Shown in pieces: positions 22,763-33,304 of a DNA stretch of 64,000 nt. How positions within the stretch are numbered: position 1 is the first letter of the stretch; each line of letters opens with the position of its first letter. Under the pieces are notes generated by a model that saw only the letters and a program-made list of their open reading frames with translations, was not told where the DNA came from and made no database searches. Source of the stretch: Telopea speciosissima (taxonomy: Eukaryota; Streptophyta; Magnoliopsida; Proteales; Proteaceae); NCBI RefSeq assembly GCF_018873765.1, contig NC_057922.1:11917563-11981562 (forward strand), given 5' to 3'. The translations under genes and the position numbers were made by a program.

Positions 22763-23053
22763 CTAGTCTCGGCCCGTTATTCTGTTCTTGATCAATGGCT
22801 TGGTTTGTAGGACTTTTGCAGCGGCCGAATCAAACGCTGCTAAGTATAAATTGATGTTACCTGCCAGACTTCCCATCTCGCGGTCGCCATGACTGACGAT
22901 CCCTCCTGGCTTGAGCCCTTCTACTGTACTCGATTCCCCTATTCTTCTCTCCAACATGAAGGATAGGGCTTTCCCTGAAATTTCTCTAGGATTTCTAATT
23001 TGGTATTTAGGCGTAATGATATGATCTAGCGATTTAGATATCAATAATCTCAT
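22763..23053 (-). CDS. conserved 96-aa ORF upstream of MOG1, unknown
   Basis: The minus-strand frame starts MRLLISKSLDHIITPKYQI and ends KNRITGRD. It is open in both arms (mirror at 27767-28057), with 7 substitutions of which 4 change the residue; no stop or indel has arisen. I recognise no domain. It lies about 100 bp beyond the G-box region and is co-oriented with MOG1. It could be a short exon of an upstream gene, a real small protein or a chance frame; the high nonsynonymous share argues against strong constraint. Confidence 0.3.
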   Translation of the reverse strand: MRLLISKSLDHIITPKYQIRNPREISGKALSFMLERRIGESSTVEGLKPGGIVSHGDREMGSLAGNINLYLAAFDSAAAKVLQTKPLIKNRITGRD

Positions 23054-23193
23054 TTATTACTGTCTACTCTCCGTCTCACTCCCCTTCCAATTCTACAATT
23101 GCACCCTTTAACTTGAGACCAGAGTTTCAACCCTAATTTCTAAAAAATGTTGAGGAAACGAAGACGGGGGGAAGCAAAGAAAGAGAGGGGAAG

Positions 23194-23500
23194 GGAATTT
23201 ACATTCTCCGGTACCGGTGCATCAAGCCTGAATTGTCATCCGAAGGGAATGGTTGACGGCGGTAGGCGGTTCCGCTATTGGCCGTTGAAGTTGAGCTCTG
23301 AGTCTGTAGAAGATAGGGTTGATTTACCAAAAAAAAAGATAGAAGGGAATTTACATTCTCCGGCACCGGTGCTTCGAGCCTGAATTGTCGTCCGAAGGGA
23401 ATGGGCGACGGCGGAAGGCGGCTCCGCTATTGGCCATTGAACTCGAGCAGTCGAGCTCTATGCTCTGAGTCTGTAGAAGATAGAAGGGTTGATTTACCCA
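23194..23500. repeat. tandem duplication private to the left arm
   Basis: Two copies of about 145-155 bp begin GGGAATTTACATTCTCCGG (about 23194 and 23348) and run to GATTTACC plus an A tract. The right arm has only one copy (about 27475-27635), so this arose after or independently of the inverted duplication. Confidence 0.7.
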
Positions 23501-23501
23501 A

Positions 23502-24916
23502 AAAAAAAAAAAAAAAAAAAAAAAAAGAAGATAGAAGGGTAAATGACTGAAAATAACGACTGTGGTGGGTTTTTAGGGGTTTTTATTTGGGTGGGTGTTA
23601 AAATTACAAAACCACCCGTGACTTTTTTATATGGGCTTATGTTCTCTGTGCCGCAGCGTAGGCTACGTCCAAACACATGGGCCTGCCATTCAGGGGGTGC
23701 AGGATGGTCATTCTGTCAACCCCCATGCGTCTGGGCGCAGCCTGCACCCCAGCACAGAAAACAGTCTCTTTTTTTATATTTATGCATACACCTCAGCTTT
23801 CCAGAATAATCAATAAGTAAAACCACTCTGTTAATCCGGGGCTAAAAATGTTAAGATGTATCATATATTGACCAAATTGCTCTTCTAAAATAAACCTCTT
23901 CTTCCATTGTTTTCCCTTATTTTGATTCTTGAAGAACCTTGTTAAAGAAAACTATCCATGCCCGCACTATCTCTCCCATCTCCCTCACTACCACTTCTGT
24001 CTCACTCTTTTTCTTCTTCTAAAACCTAATCGAATCATAAACTAGAATCATATTCATACGATACAACATTAGATCAATGAAAAACCATTTACGGATAAAA
24101 TGAGCTTGACTACAACATGCGACTTTCGAAAATAACTGAAATCAAATCTGTTTTGCAAGGTTTTAAGTTGATTCATTTAGATTAGAGGAATAGGGTTGAT
24201 TAGAACTCTCGAATGTCAATTGTAGGTAAATCAAGATTTTCCAAAAAGCTAGATAACAATAACTAGGGATTTATTACAAATCATTATAAAAAAGAAAATA
24301 AAATAGGATTCGTAAAATAGCCTCCCTTTAGCTTCCATTATCTTTATCTCTGCTTGGGTATGGGTTTGCATGCGAGTCACAATAACCCATATAGGATTTG
24401 TAAACAAGAGATTGTGTTTGGTTGAAGGTTTCTAACAAGTCAGATTATGATTTTGAATCTGTTTCATATAAATCTGGTTCATGTGGATTCGTAGTTGAAA
24501 ACAAAAACTGTTTGGTTACCCTAAGTCTGTCAGATGGAATCCTTCTGAATCGATCTGTAAAACTGTTTGATTACCCTTCTCTTCCAAGATAAGGTGAGAT
24601 TACAAAATTTACGAGAAAAGGAAGGAAACTTGCCAAAGTAATACAGAATAATAGCGATCTTCCCCTTCAAAACCATTTTCATGCAATAAAAATATAGGTT
24701 GAACTTCGGAAAAAAAGAAGTACCAACATTAACAAAGTAACTAACAGAGAGAACACCCAAGCATAGAACACCTCGAGTGCAAGAAGAACTGCCACTGCCA
24801 TGAGAGGGATGATGGGATTGGGAAAAAACTAACGAAATAAGATGACTTAAATTAATCTCAACTTGTAGATCGGGATTAAAGGGAAATCACAATCTAGTAC
24901 CAATCTTAGGGAGCTT
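23502..24916. other. left arm, inner part without genes
   Basis: Starts with a 25-A tract (mirrored as T tract 27453-27474). Short frames 23543-23816 cover a 'CACATGGGCCTGCCATTC' block that is mirrored near 27174-27440. No gene is recognised; TGTTTGGT-type inverted motifs near 24410-24570 suggest a degenerate MITE. Confidence 0.35.
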
Positions 24917-26091
24917 AAGTAATACTCAAAATATTATATCAATACAATGGTTGGATGAGAATTAATTTGAAAACTTTTAGATATGGGTTAGACAATCACA
25001 GAAAATATGAGATTCTCAGTATCAGCAAATCCCAAAATACCCAGAAAATTATCTCAACTCAGTGGTTGGATGAGAATTAATTTGAAAACTTTCAGAGCTG
25101 GTTTAGACATTCGCAAAAAATAAGATATTGCTACAGTGCATAAATCAAAGGCTTTCCCTCCTTTTTCATCCACTTGTAGCCTTTTAAGAGTAGGAGTAAG
25201 AAAATGAGGAGCAACATTTGTGGGGCTAAAAGCAAATTTCGTAACTTAAACATTTTTTTGTTTTTTATGTTAAAGTTATGGGAAAAAGAACTCTGTCCGG
25301 AAGTGTAACACTCCCATGAGTATATCTCTCTCCTTCTCAAATGAAAAGACATCTTTGCCCTCTTGGTTTGATGAGGAGAGAGACAGACACATGGGCGTGT
25401 TGGCGTAGGCCACACTCTCGGGCTGAAAACTACTTCCCTAAAGTTATTTATTTATGAAATTTAAATCTCTTGGTATATTTTGGCCTTTCAGATTTAATTA
25501 CTGTAAAGATATGATTTTAGAATTGAAGCTACTATATGACAAAGATGCGAGTGATAGTGATTGGAGGAGGAATTTGTGAACTGATCTCTGCGTCCCATAC
25601 GTACTTGGGAAAAGAGGAGTGAAGTGTCGTATGAAAATGGGAAAATTATTTACTCCATTTTTTGTTTGATCCATTTCCCCAAGTCCTTCTAATAAGGGGT
25701 AGATCCAATCGGGCAGTGTGTTTGGACAAGGTAGGGTGATCATTTCTCCTCCTTATTAGAAGAATTTAGGAAAATGGAACAGATAATGATCCATGAGACT
25801 GACAACTTGGCAGGCCATGCCCAAACTGTCACTACTATTGACAGGATTTGGACCTCACTGTCATGGTCACTATTTTGACCACAAAGTGTATTCTGAACCC
25901 GAGCTAACTGCCCCTAGATGCAACATCTAATCCATAGCTATATTAGCTAGCTAGTTCCAATTTGTCCACCTAGATAAGCCAACCAGACAGTAAAACCACG
26001 CAAGTATATTTTGCTTCTCACATTGGAGACCTGGATCCACCACCCAACCAGACAGTAAAACATGCAACTATATTTTCATATTTTCCTTCTC
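24917..26091. other. spacer between inverted arms
   Basis: Unique 1.2-kb loop. It contains a 115-bp-period direct repeat (GGTTGGATGAGAATTAATTT at 24949 and 25064), a hairpin MITE (25280-25438) and another short direct repeat around ACCAGACAGTAAAAC (25980 and 26048). No gene. Confidence 0.6.
25280..25438. mobile_element. hairpin MITE, 9-bp target duplication
   Basis: Ends GGGAAAAAGAACTCTGTCC and a complementary TTTTCAGCCCGAGAG-type arm. Perfect duplication TAAAGTTAT at 25271-25279 and 25439-25447. Same family as 7516-7685 (shared GGCGTAGGCCACACTC arm). Confidence 0.85.
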
Positions 26092-27766
26092 AAGCTCCCT
26101 AAGATTGGGACTAGATTGTGATTTCGCTTTAATCCCGATCTACAAGTTGAGATTAATTTAAGTCATCTTATTTCCTTAGTTTTTTCCCAATCCCATCATC
26201 CCTCTCATGGCAGTGGCAGTTCTTCTTGCACTCTAGGTGTTCTATGCTTGGATGTTCTCTCTGTTAGTTACTTTGTTAATGTTGGTACTTCTTTTTTCCG
26301 AAGTTCAATCTAGATTTTTATTGCATGAAAATGGTTTTGAAAGGGAAGATTACTATTATTCTGTATTACTTTGGCAAGTTTCCTTCCTTTTCTCGTAAAT
26401 TTTGTAATCTCACCTTATCATGGAAGAGAAGGGTAATCAAACAGTTTTACAGATCGATTCAGAAGGATTCCATCTGACAGACTTAGGGTAACCAAACAGT
26501 TTTTGTTTTCAACTACGAATCCACATGAACCAGATTTGTATGAAACAGATTCAAAATCATAATCTGACTTGTTAGAAACCTTCAACCAAACACAATCTCT
26601 TGTTTACAAATCCTATATGGGTTATTGTGACTTGCATGCAAACCCATACCCAAGCAGAGATAAAGATAATGGAAGCTAAAGGGAGGCTATTTTACGAATC
26701 CTATTTTATTTTCTTTTTTATAATGATTTGTAATAAATCCCTAGTTATTGTTATCTAGCTTTTTGGAAAATCTTGATTTACCTACAATTGACATTCGAGA
26801 GTTCTAATCAACCCTATTCCTCTAATCTAAATGAATCAACTTAAAACCTTGCAAAACAGATTTGATTTCAGTTATTTTCGAAAGTCGCATGTTGCAGTCA
26901 AGCTCATTTTATCCGTAAATGGTTTTTCATTGATCTAATGTTGTATCGTATGAATATGATTCGATTAGGTTTTAGAAGAAGAAAAAGAGTGAGACAGAAG
27001 AGGTAGTGAGGGAGATGGGAGAGATGGTGCGGGCATGGATAGTTCTCTTTAACAAGGTTCTTCAAGAATAAAAATAAGGGAAAACAATGGAAGAAGAGGT
27101 TTCTTTTAGAAGAGCAATTTAGTCAATATATGATACATCTTAACGTTTTTAGCCCCAGATTAACAAAGGGGTTTTACTTATTGATTATTCTGGAAAGTTG
27201 AGGTGTATGCATAAATATAAAAAAAGAGATTGTTTTCTGTGCCTGCACCCAGACGCATGGGGGTTGACAGAATGACCATCCTGCACCCCCTGAATGGCAG
27301 GCCCATGTGTTTGGACGTAGCTTGCGCTGTGGCACAGAGAACATAAGCCCATATAAAAAAGTCACGGGTGGTTTTGTAATTTTAACACCCACCCAAATAA
27401 AAACCCCTAAAAATCCACCACATCCGTTATTTTCAGTCATTTACCCTTCTATCTTTTTTTTTTTTTTTTTTTTTGTGGTAAATCAACCCTTCTATCTTCT
27501 ACAAACTCAGAGCATAGAGCTCGACTTCTCGACTTCAACGGCCAATAGCGGAGCCGCCTACCGCCGTCGCCCATTCCCTTCAGTCAAAAATTCAGGCTTG
27601 AAGCACCGGTGCCGGGGAATGTAAATTCCCTTCCCCTCTCTTTCTCTGCTTCCCGTCTTCGTTTCCTCAACATTTCTCAGAAATTAGGGTTGAAACTCTG
27701 GTCTCAAGTTAAAGGGTGCAATTGTAGAATTGGAAGGGGAGTGAGAGGGAGAGTAGACAGCAATAA

Positions 27767-28057
27767 ATGAGATTATTGATATCTAAATCGCTAGATCATA
27801 TCATTACGCCTAAATACCAAATTAGAAATCCTAGAGAAATTTCAGGGAAAGCCCTATCCTTCATGTTGGAGAGAAGAATAGGGGAATCGAGTACAGTAGA
27901 AGGGCTCAAGCCAGGAGGGATCGTCAGTCATGGCAACCGCGAGAAGGGAAGTCTGGCAGGTAACATCAATTTATACTTGGCAGCGTTCGATTCGGCCACT
28001 GCAAAAGTCCTACAAACCAAGCCATTGTTCAAGAACAGAATAACGGGCAGAGACTAG
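27767..28057 (+). CDS. mirror copy of the 96-aa unknown ORF
   Basis: Same length and start as the frame at 22763-23053, with four residue changes (D to N, M to K, A to T, I to F) and three silent changes. No recognised domain. If the right arm is non-functional, its intact frame is explained by recent origin. Confidence 0.28.
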   Translation: MRLLISKSLDHIITPKYQIRNPREISGKALSFMLERRIGESSTVEGLKPGGIVSHGNREKGSLAGNINLYLAAFDSATAKVLQTKPLFKNRITGRD

Positions 28058-28601
28058 TAGGGAAAAAAAGCTATATATGAATCGGAAGGATGGATCTTGT
28101 CATATTTATGTTTCTGAGGGCATCATTGGTACTTTCGATTCGGGAGTTTTGTCCAACGCCCGTGTAATTCCAAAGATTTCCCTTCCCCGCTTTGTCTTAA
28201 GTTCTTTTCGTTTCTTTTATTATCTCATATCTTGATTCGATAACGATGTTGGACTTGCGCTTTGATCAGTTAGTACTCCCTCTTTCTTTTTGGGTTCATT
28301 ATTATAATTTTCGATGCTTGATTATGGATTTTCGTTAGTTGATCCTATACACGGGTTAATTTCAGTCTATATTGTTTGTGGTTCATGCTCGATATTTATT
28401 GGGTTTTTTACTTGTATTTAAGGATAGAATAAACTAATATTGTTTGTCAATTTTAGTGTTGTTTGGAAATCAAACAGTTGAGATAGAGAGTGGAAATACT
28501 ATTAATTGCTAGGCTGTTCACTTGCAATGCTCTATATATTTGCTTGTCTAACTTGAGATTTGTCTCTGCTTTGTTGGGATGGAAAGAGGAGTAGCTCTAT
28601 C

Positions 28602-29074
28602 ATGCTTGGGGACGACTATGTTGAGCGCCCTTTGTTTGGTGAGGCGATATCTAGTGCATTTCCTCTTAGATTCCAGGTCAGGCGTTGTTCTCTTTACATA
28701 AACCTATACGGGCTACCAAATGTGTTCAAAATTGCTATTCAGAATTCGGAAAGTTGTGAGCTGATTTTGGTTTGGATTTGTAGGATGTGAGCAATATTCG
28801 TGAAGTTCCTGATCATCAGGTTTGTTTACAGTAATTTGTGTGCTTTACAGGGGCAGTTTATGTTTGTCTAACTGTGGCTGTTTGGTTCTAATGCTTTTAA
28901 ATTGGGATTGGTGAAATATATTTTTCTTGGTTAAAGGAGGTTTTTGTAGATCCTGCTCGTGACGAGAGCATGATATTTGAGCTTCTAGATTTCAAGCATG
29001 ATGTGCAAGATAATAGAAGCATTGCCTGGTTTCTTCAAGACCTTGCCACTGAACATGATGCGGAACGAAGCATG
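28602..29074 (+). pseudogene. MOG1: truncated MOG1 duplicate (exons 1-3 only)
   Basis: Exons 28602-28676, 28784-28819 and 28937-29074 keep correct splice sites and an open 83-codon frame: MLGDDYVERPLFGEAI, DVSNIREVPDHQ, then FLQDLATEHDAERSM. Residue differences from the parent include P2L, G14E, A29I-region and Q-to-H and G-to-R near the exon 3 end. Exons 4-7 are absent because the duplication stopped within intron 3. The presumed promoter/5'-UTR block and the 5'-UTR intron donor are also missing. Read-through past exon 3 would meet an in-frame stop within a few codons. It should be a dead partial copy or a source of regulatory RNA rather than a Ran-binding protein. Confidence 0.88.
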
Positions 29075-30566
29075 GTAAGTCTTATACCTGTCTTTTGATT
29101 GCATAAAAGGATGTGGACAGTCAATTAGCTCAACATTGTCGTTCTCTCAGAAGATGTTACGGTTTATCTCCATTTTTTGAATAATCAGACCAATCATGTG
29201 TGAAAGATGTTTTACATGCATATAATGCACAACACTATCTGACCATAAAGGTTATACTATTCTTGCATTGCTTAAATCTGCAAGGGGAGTGATAGAACCA
29301 TGCATTATGGGGTGACTTGTGATTGGATCCAAGTGATGCAGGGGGGAGCCCGCACCATTCAGGGGTGGCTCCCACTGTGTAGGTGGGATCCCAGCTATGT
29401 GTGCCATCAGTTGCATGCGGTGGTAGCAAATTTGAACCCATGAATTCATTGAATCAGTAACCAAAATTTATTTTAAGAGGCTTGTGAAGGGGGGATTTAA
29501 TAATGGCAATTTTCTCTTTTTGGAGGTTTTTGCCTCAATGTTTATAGGACGGCCTTAAGTAGGGTTTTTTCATGTCACCTTGCCGTTCCCTCATTTAGAG
29601 GACCATTTTCAGTCTTGTCAGAGACAGGTCTGTGTGGGTTTCAGTCTTTTAAGGATTGAGCTTTTATTTGGTTTAGTAATTTGAGTTTAGTGTTGCATTT
29701 GAATAGTCCACCTACATTGAGGTTTGTTACTATTTCCAGGTTGTTAACTAAAACATTAAGTTTACTTCATACTTATTACATTTTTTGTTGTTATTAGTTG
29801 GATAAAGCACAATTGGCCAACTCTAGTCATTAAATTGTTTAGAATACTGCTGTCTTCTGTCCTGTAACATATATTTTTCTTTTATAAGCTTGATCACTGC
29901 AAAGCTTTATGGAGCATGCATGTACAATTGCTGGACATGGCTCTTAAGTTAGGAAATCTGGAATGAGCACTAGATGTGCCTTTCATTTAACGTTGAAAGA
30001 AGCAAGGAGGAAGCTGACAGGGAGGAAGAAGATGCCCTCAGAGAATATTTTGTCTGCCGGTGAATTGCATTGAAGTTAGAGGCAACAGATTCAGTGTTTC
30101 GTTTGTGCTCTTGCTTTTGGAGACTAGACTATGAAGACTTTAGTGACAGTGCCAATTTTTTTTCGATAGGCAACATAATTTTATCTATAAATAGAATTCT
30201 AAAATACAAATTACAATAGCACAACCATCTTAAGGGCAAAGTGGCATGGCCTAATATTTAGGGGGTCTTTTACTTGGCTATTGTGGCACTGTCTAGTACC
30301 ACAAAAGATACTAGTGATGATGTGATTGACCCTTTGGTGAGCCCATCCTAATGACTTGCTAGAAACAAAGCTAGGCATCCTTTGATTACATATAGAAGGC
30401 AAAAGAAGGATTCTGTAATTGCTTCGTTTGCTCCCTGGAATAGAAACTACTAAAAAAAAATAAAGGTCTGATTCTCTAAGGTCCCTCCGACCAAAATCTC
30501 AGCAGACTTTTTCACAGGGGATGATCATTCAAGCCACCCACGATAGAAGTTGGGGAGCTTAATGTG
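29075..30566. other. right arm, intron-3-derived DNA
   Basis: Mirror of 20051-21527. No gene; retroposed-looking stretch about 30160-30430 as in the left arm. Confidence 0.4.
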
Positions 30567-30719
30567 GTTAAAGGGCGTACCCAGTGCACAAGGCTCCTGT
30601 CAGTGCGGGGTCTAGGGAGGGTCATAATGTACGCAGCCTTACCCCCGCTTCATTGCGAGGCTGTCTCTGACTTGAACCCACGACCACTAGGTTGCAATGG
30701 AGCAACCTTACTGTTGCGC
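30567..30719 (-). mobile_element. Au-type SINE (mirror copy)
   Basis: Reverse-complement of the SINE at 19898-20050, with the same flanking repeat CTTAATGTG at 30558-30566 and 30720-30728. Confidence 0.85.
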
Positions 30720-30839
30720 CTTAATGTGATTCTGATATACAAAACCAGTACCAACAGAACAGGATCACAAAAATAGAGAGATTCCAAAATTTAGGAGAAA
30801 AATAACTAAGCAAATCCAGAAGGCAGAAGGTTGGATGAT

Positions 30840-30922
30840 GGAGTTCAGATCTGCTACCCACATGGGGACGGGAGGGGTCAGATCTGTCCCCACCCTCCCC
30901 ATGTGGGTAGCTGATCCGGATT
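30840..30922. mobile_element. 83-bp palindromic MITE (mirror copy)
   Basis: Mirror of 19695-19777; flanks TTGGATGAT and CTGGATGGT show the former 9-bp duplication, now mismatched on one side. Confidence 0.7.
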
Positions 30923-32522
30923 CTGGATGGTGTTGGAGTGGTCCTCTTTAGGATTCGGATAAGTGCTGAAAGATCAGTAAGATCCAAGTGTCGGATCTGC
31001 TGAATCAGACAATTCCTAGTTGGAGTAGGAAACCTCAAGTTTGACTAATCTACTGATCTTTTCAACGATCAGGTTTCAGGTTCGTATATCAGAACTATCA
31101 ATTATGTTATCACCACTGAAACCAGATTAACAGAAACTCACTGTTTCTTGAATATCCATCCAAAATAGAAAGTATAGACTCCAACTTAGATTAGGATTAT
31201 AGCATTCAACGAGCAAAATCAGAACTTGATAACAGGGATGTGTTTAGTGTACTGACCAAATGAGATTTGTGACATCAAAATGCAAAATCAGACCTTTGTA
31301 GAATCTGTTACCAAAAATCCCAAAGAGAATAGGAGAGATATGTTGTGGGAGCTGCTGGTTTTGTTGCAGGATCTAGCAGCACAACTGTTGTAATTTGGAT
31401 GGAGTTGATAAGAAGAGGATAGAAGAATGAAAGAGCTGCAACTTGGGTACCCTCCACAAGGTCTGATTGGTTTCACCACCAATTGACACCTTGAATCACC
31501 ACTAGGCAGGTCACTGCTTCACCACAACCAAGAGAACATAAATCTGTATACTTCACCACCCTGTCTTTTATTTATAAAGCAATTGAAAAACAAATTGTAG
31601 ACAAACTAGTGAACCACCGTACAAGTAGTCCCATCCTTTTTAAACTCTAAAAGAAGATAAGATAGCAACTTAAATTGAACTAATGAACCACCAGTTCAAG
31701 AACCGAACCTAACTAACTTAAAACCAGAACTGGACGACGTTAGGCCTGGTTCTTCCTGGACTTCTTACGCTTGTAGGTCTTCAGGTCTGCATTAGGAGAA
31801 TTTAGTTTGTTCTCCCCAAGTGGGGAAAAGAATGGCAAAAAATTTATTGTTGTTTGCAGAAATTAGGTATATGTGTGGGCTGAAAGCTAATAAAAAATAT
31901 CCATAGTTTAAAACTGGGTGCAATTTCGCCAAAATTTTGAAATTCGGTGATTTCGACCTGCTCAAAATGAAACTATATACGAAATATAGGACATGCATAG
32001 TCTCGACCGAAATTTTGGCGTGATTTCGGTACTCTTTGTACCATCTCGCTGAAATGATACAAAGCCTTATATAAAAAGGAACTGTCTCGCGAGTTCACTT
32101 CGAAACTTTGATAGAGACTATATTGTTTTGTTTGTTTCGACATGGAGAACGGAAAAATTGCTTGAATCTTGCTTTTTTACCACATCACCACTCCATACTA
32201 CTGGAATACACTGTTGGGGGTTGCCACATCACTACAAAGAGATCATTTGTTGCTTACTTGGGAGACCCAGTTTGATCATGCCACATAGGATACGGACCAT
32301 TGAGCACGTCCAACCACTTGTGCAGGCTACACAAGAGGGCATTGTCGTGGGTTTGGAGCAGATGAGCAGGCTGACTATATGGACATTGATAGCTTGTCTA
32401 TCACTTTGGGAGGGATGAGTATGGGCATTGGGGAGCGTGCATCTTCTTCATCCATTCCCAATTTTGAGTATGACGCCCACTCATAGTCGCAAGGACATAT
32501 TGGATCGTCCTTTGTCGACAAC

Positions 32523-32945
32523 TTGTTCTCTTACCCAGCCCACCAGCCGTACATGCATCCATTCCCATCTTATAAAAGTGGCTCAATGATTGGTTCTTCA
32601 AATTACGGTGACTTATACCCTAGGATAGGTTACTTGCAATATGTAGATGAAACCATTTACAAGCAGCTGTGGAGGACTACTTTCGTTTATTCTCTTACAC
32701 TATCTCGTGGCATGCATATGTTATGTAGACAGAGGACAATGCACGTCGGCTCCATCGGACCATTAGTGGACTCAATCCAGCATGTCATAGTTCATATCAG
32801 TAGACAAGTCACAGAGTCCCAATATTCTATTTTTGGGACATGGAAGACTAGGGTGTCTATGACATATGTACTGTTCACTCTACTTGGGTGCCTATGTTAT
32901 ATGTATTGTTCACTATATTTTGTAGTTTCTAATTTACGTCGTTAA
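32523..32945 (+). pseudogene. mirror copy of the 208-codon ORF, stop-interrupted
   Basis: Continues in the same frame upstream to about 32350 but is cut by a TAG near 32487 where the left copy has CAG. Content as described at 17677-18303. No recognised domain. Confidence 0.35.
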
Positions 32946-33304
32946 CTATTTCTTAAATAATAATTCAGTATTATGTGGCTTTATCCATTATTTCATAATT
33001 TACTTGTTTTATTTGCTAGTTATGTCTCATAGCACTCAAACAATGTGTAGAATAGACAATATTTCATAGGTGTTCGACGTTTACTGCCAACCAAGGTCGC
33101 AAATTGTTTTTTTTTTTTTTTTTTAACAATTTGTAGATTTAAATGTGTTTATTAAGTCTAAAACAACCTTCCCCTAAAGTTTTGGAGCCAACCGTGGCCA
33201 TTTGCCCATTGAAACATCAAAACGAAACCAAAAAAAAAACAGGCAATGTTTTCGAAGTTTCAGTGGTTTCAATTTGGTCGAAACACCGAAACGAGTTGGG
33301 TTTC

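Larger units (their letters stand above)
17323..24916. repeat. left arm of giant inverted duplication
   Basis: This 7.6-kb block reappears reverse-complemented at 26092-33304. Outer edge: GAAACCCAACTCGTTT; inner edge: CAATCTTAGGGAGCTT. Shared contents in mirror order are a 208-codon unknown frame, an LTR-like stretch, a MITE, a SINE, MOG1 exons 3-1, a 96-codon frame and a purine/pyrimidine-rich segment. In the 96-codon frame I count 7 substitutions in 291 bp between arms. The left arm is longer mainly because the right arm lacks about 218 bp at the MOG1 promoter and the left has a private tandem duplication near 23200-23500. Confidence 0.93.
26092..33304. repeat. right arm of giant inverted duplication
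   Basis: Reverse-complement copy of 17323-24916, starting AAGCTCCCTAAGATTGG and ending GAGTTGGGTTTC. It keeps the mirror positions of SINE, MITE, ORFs and MOG1 exons 1-3. It lacks the left-arm bases 22435-22652 and one unit of the 23194-23500 tandem repeat. Immediately beyond its outer edge lies the C-terminal coding end of a PIF/Harbinger transposase. Confidence 0.93.
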
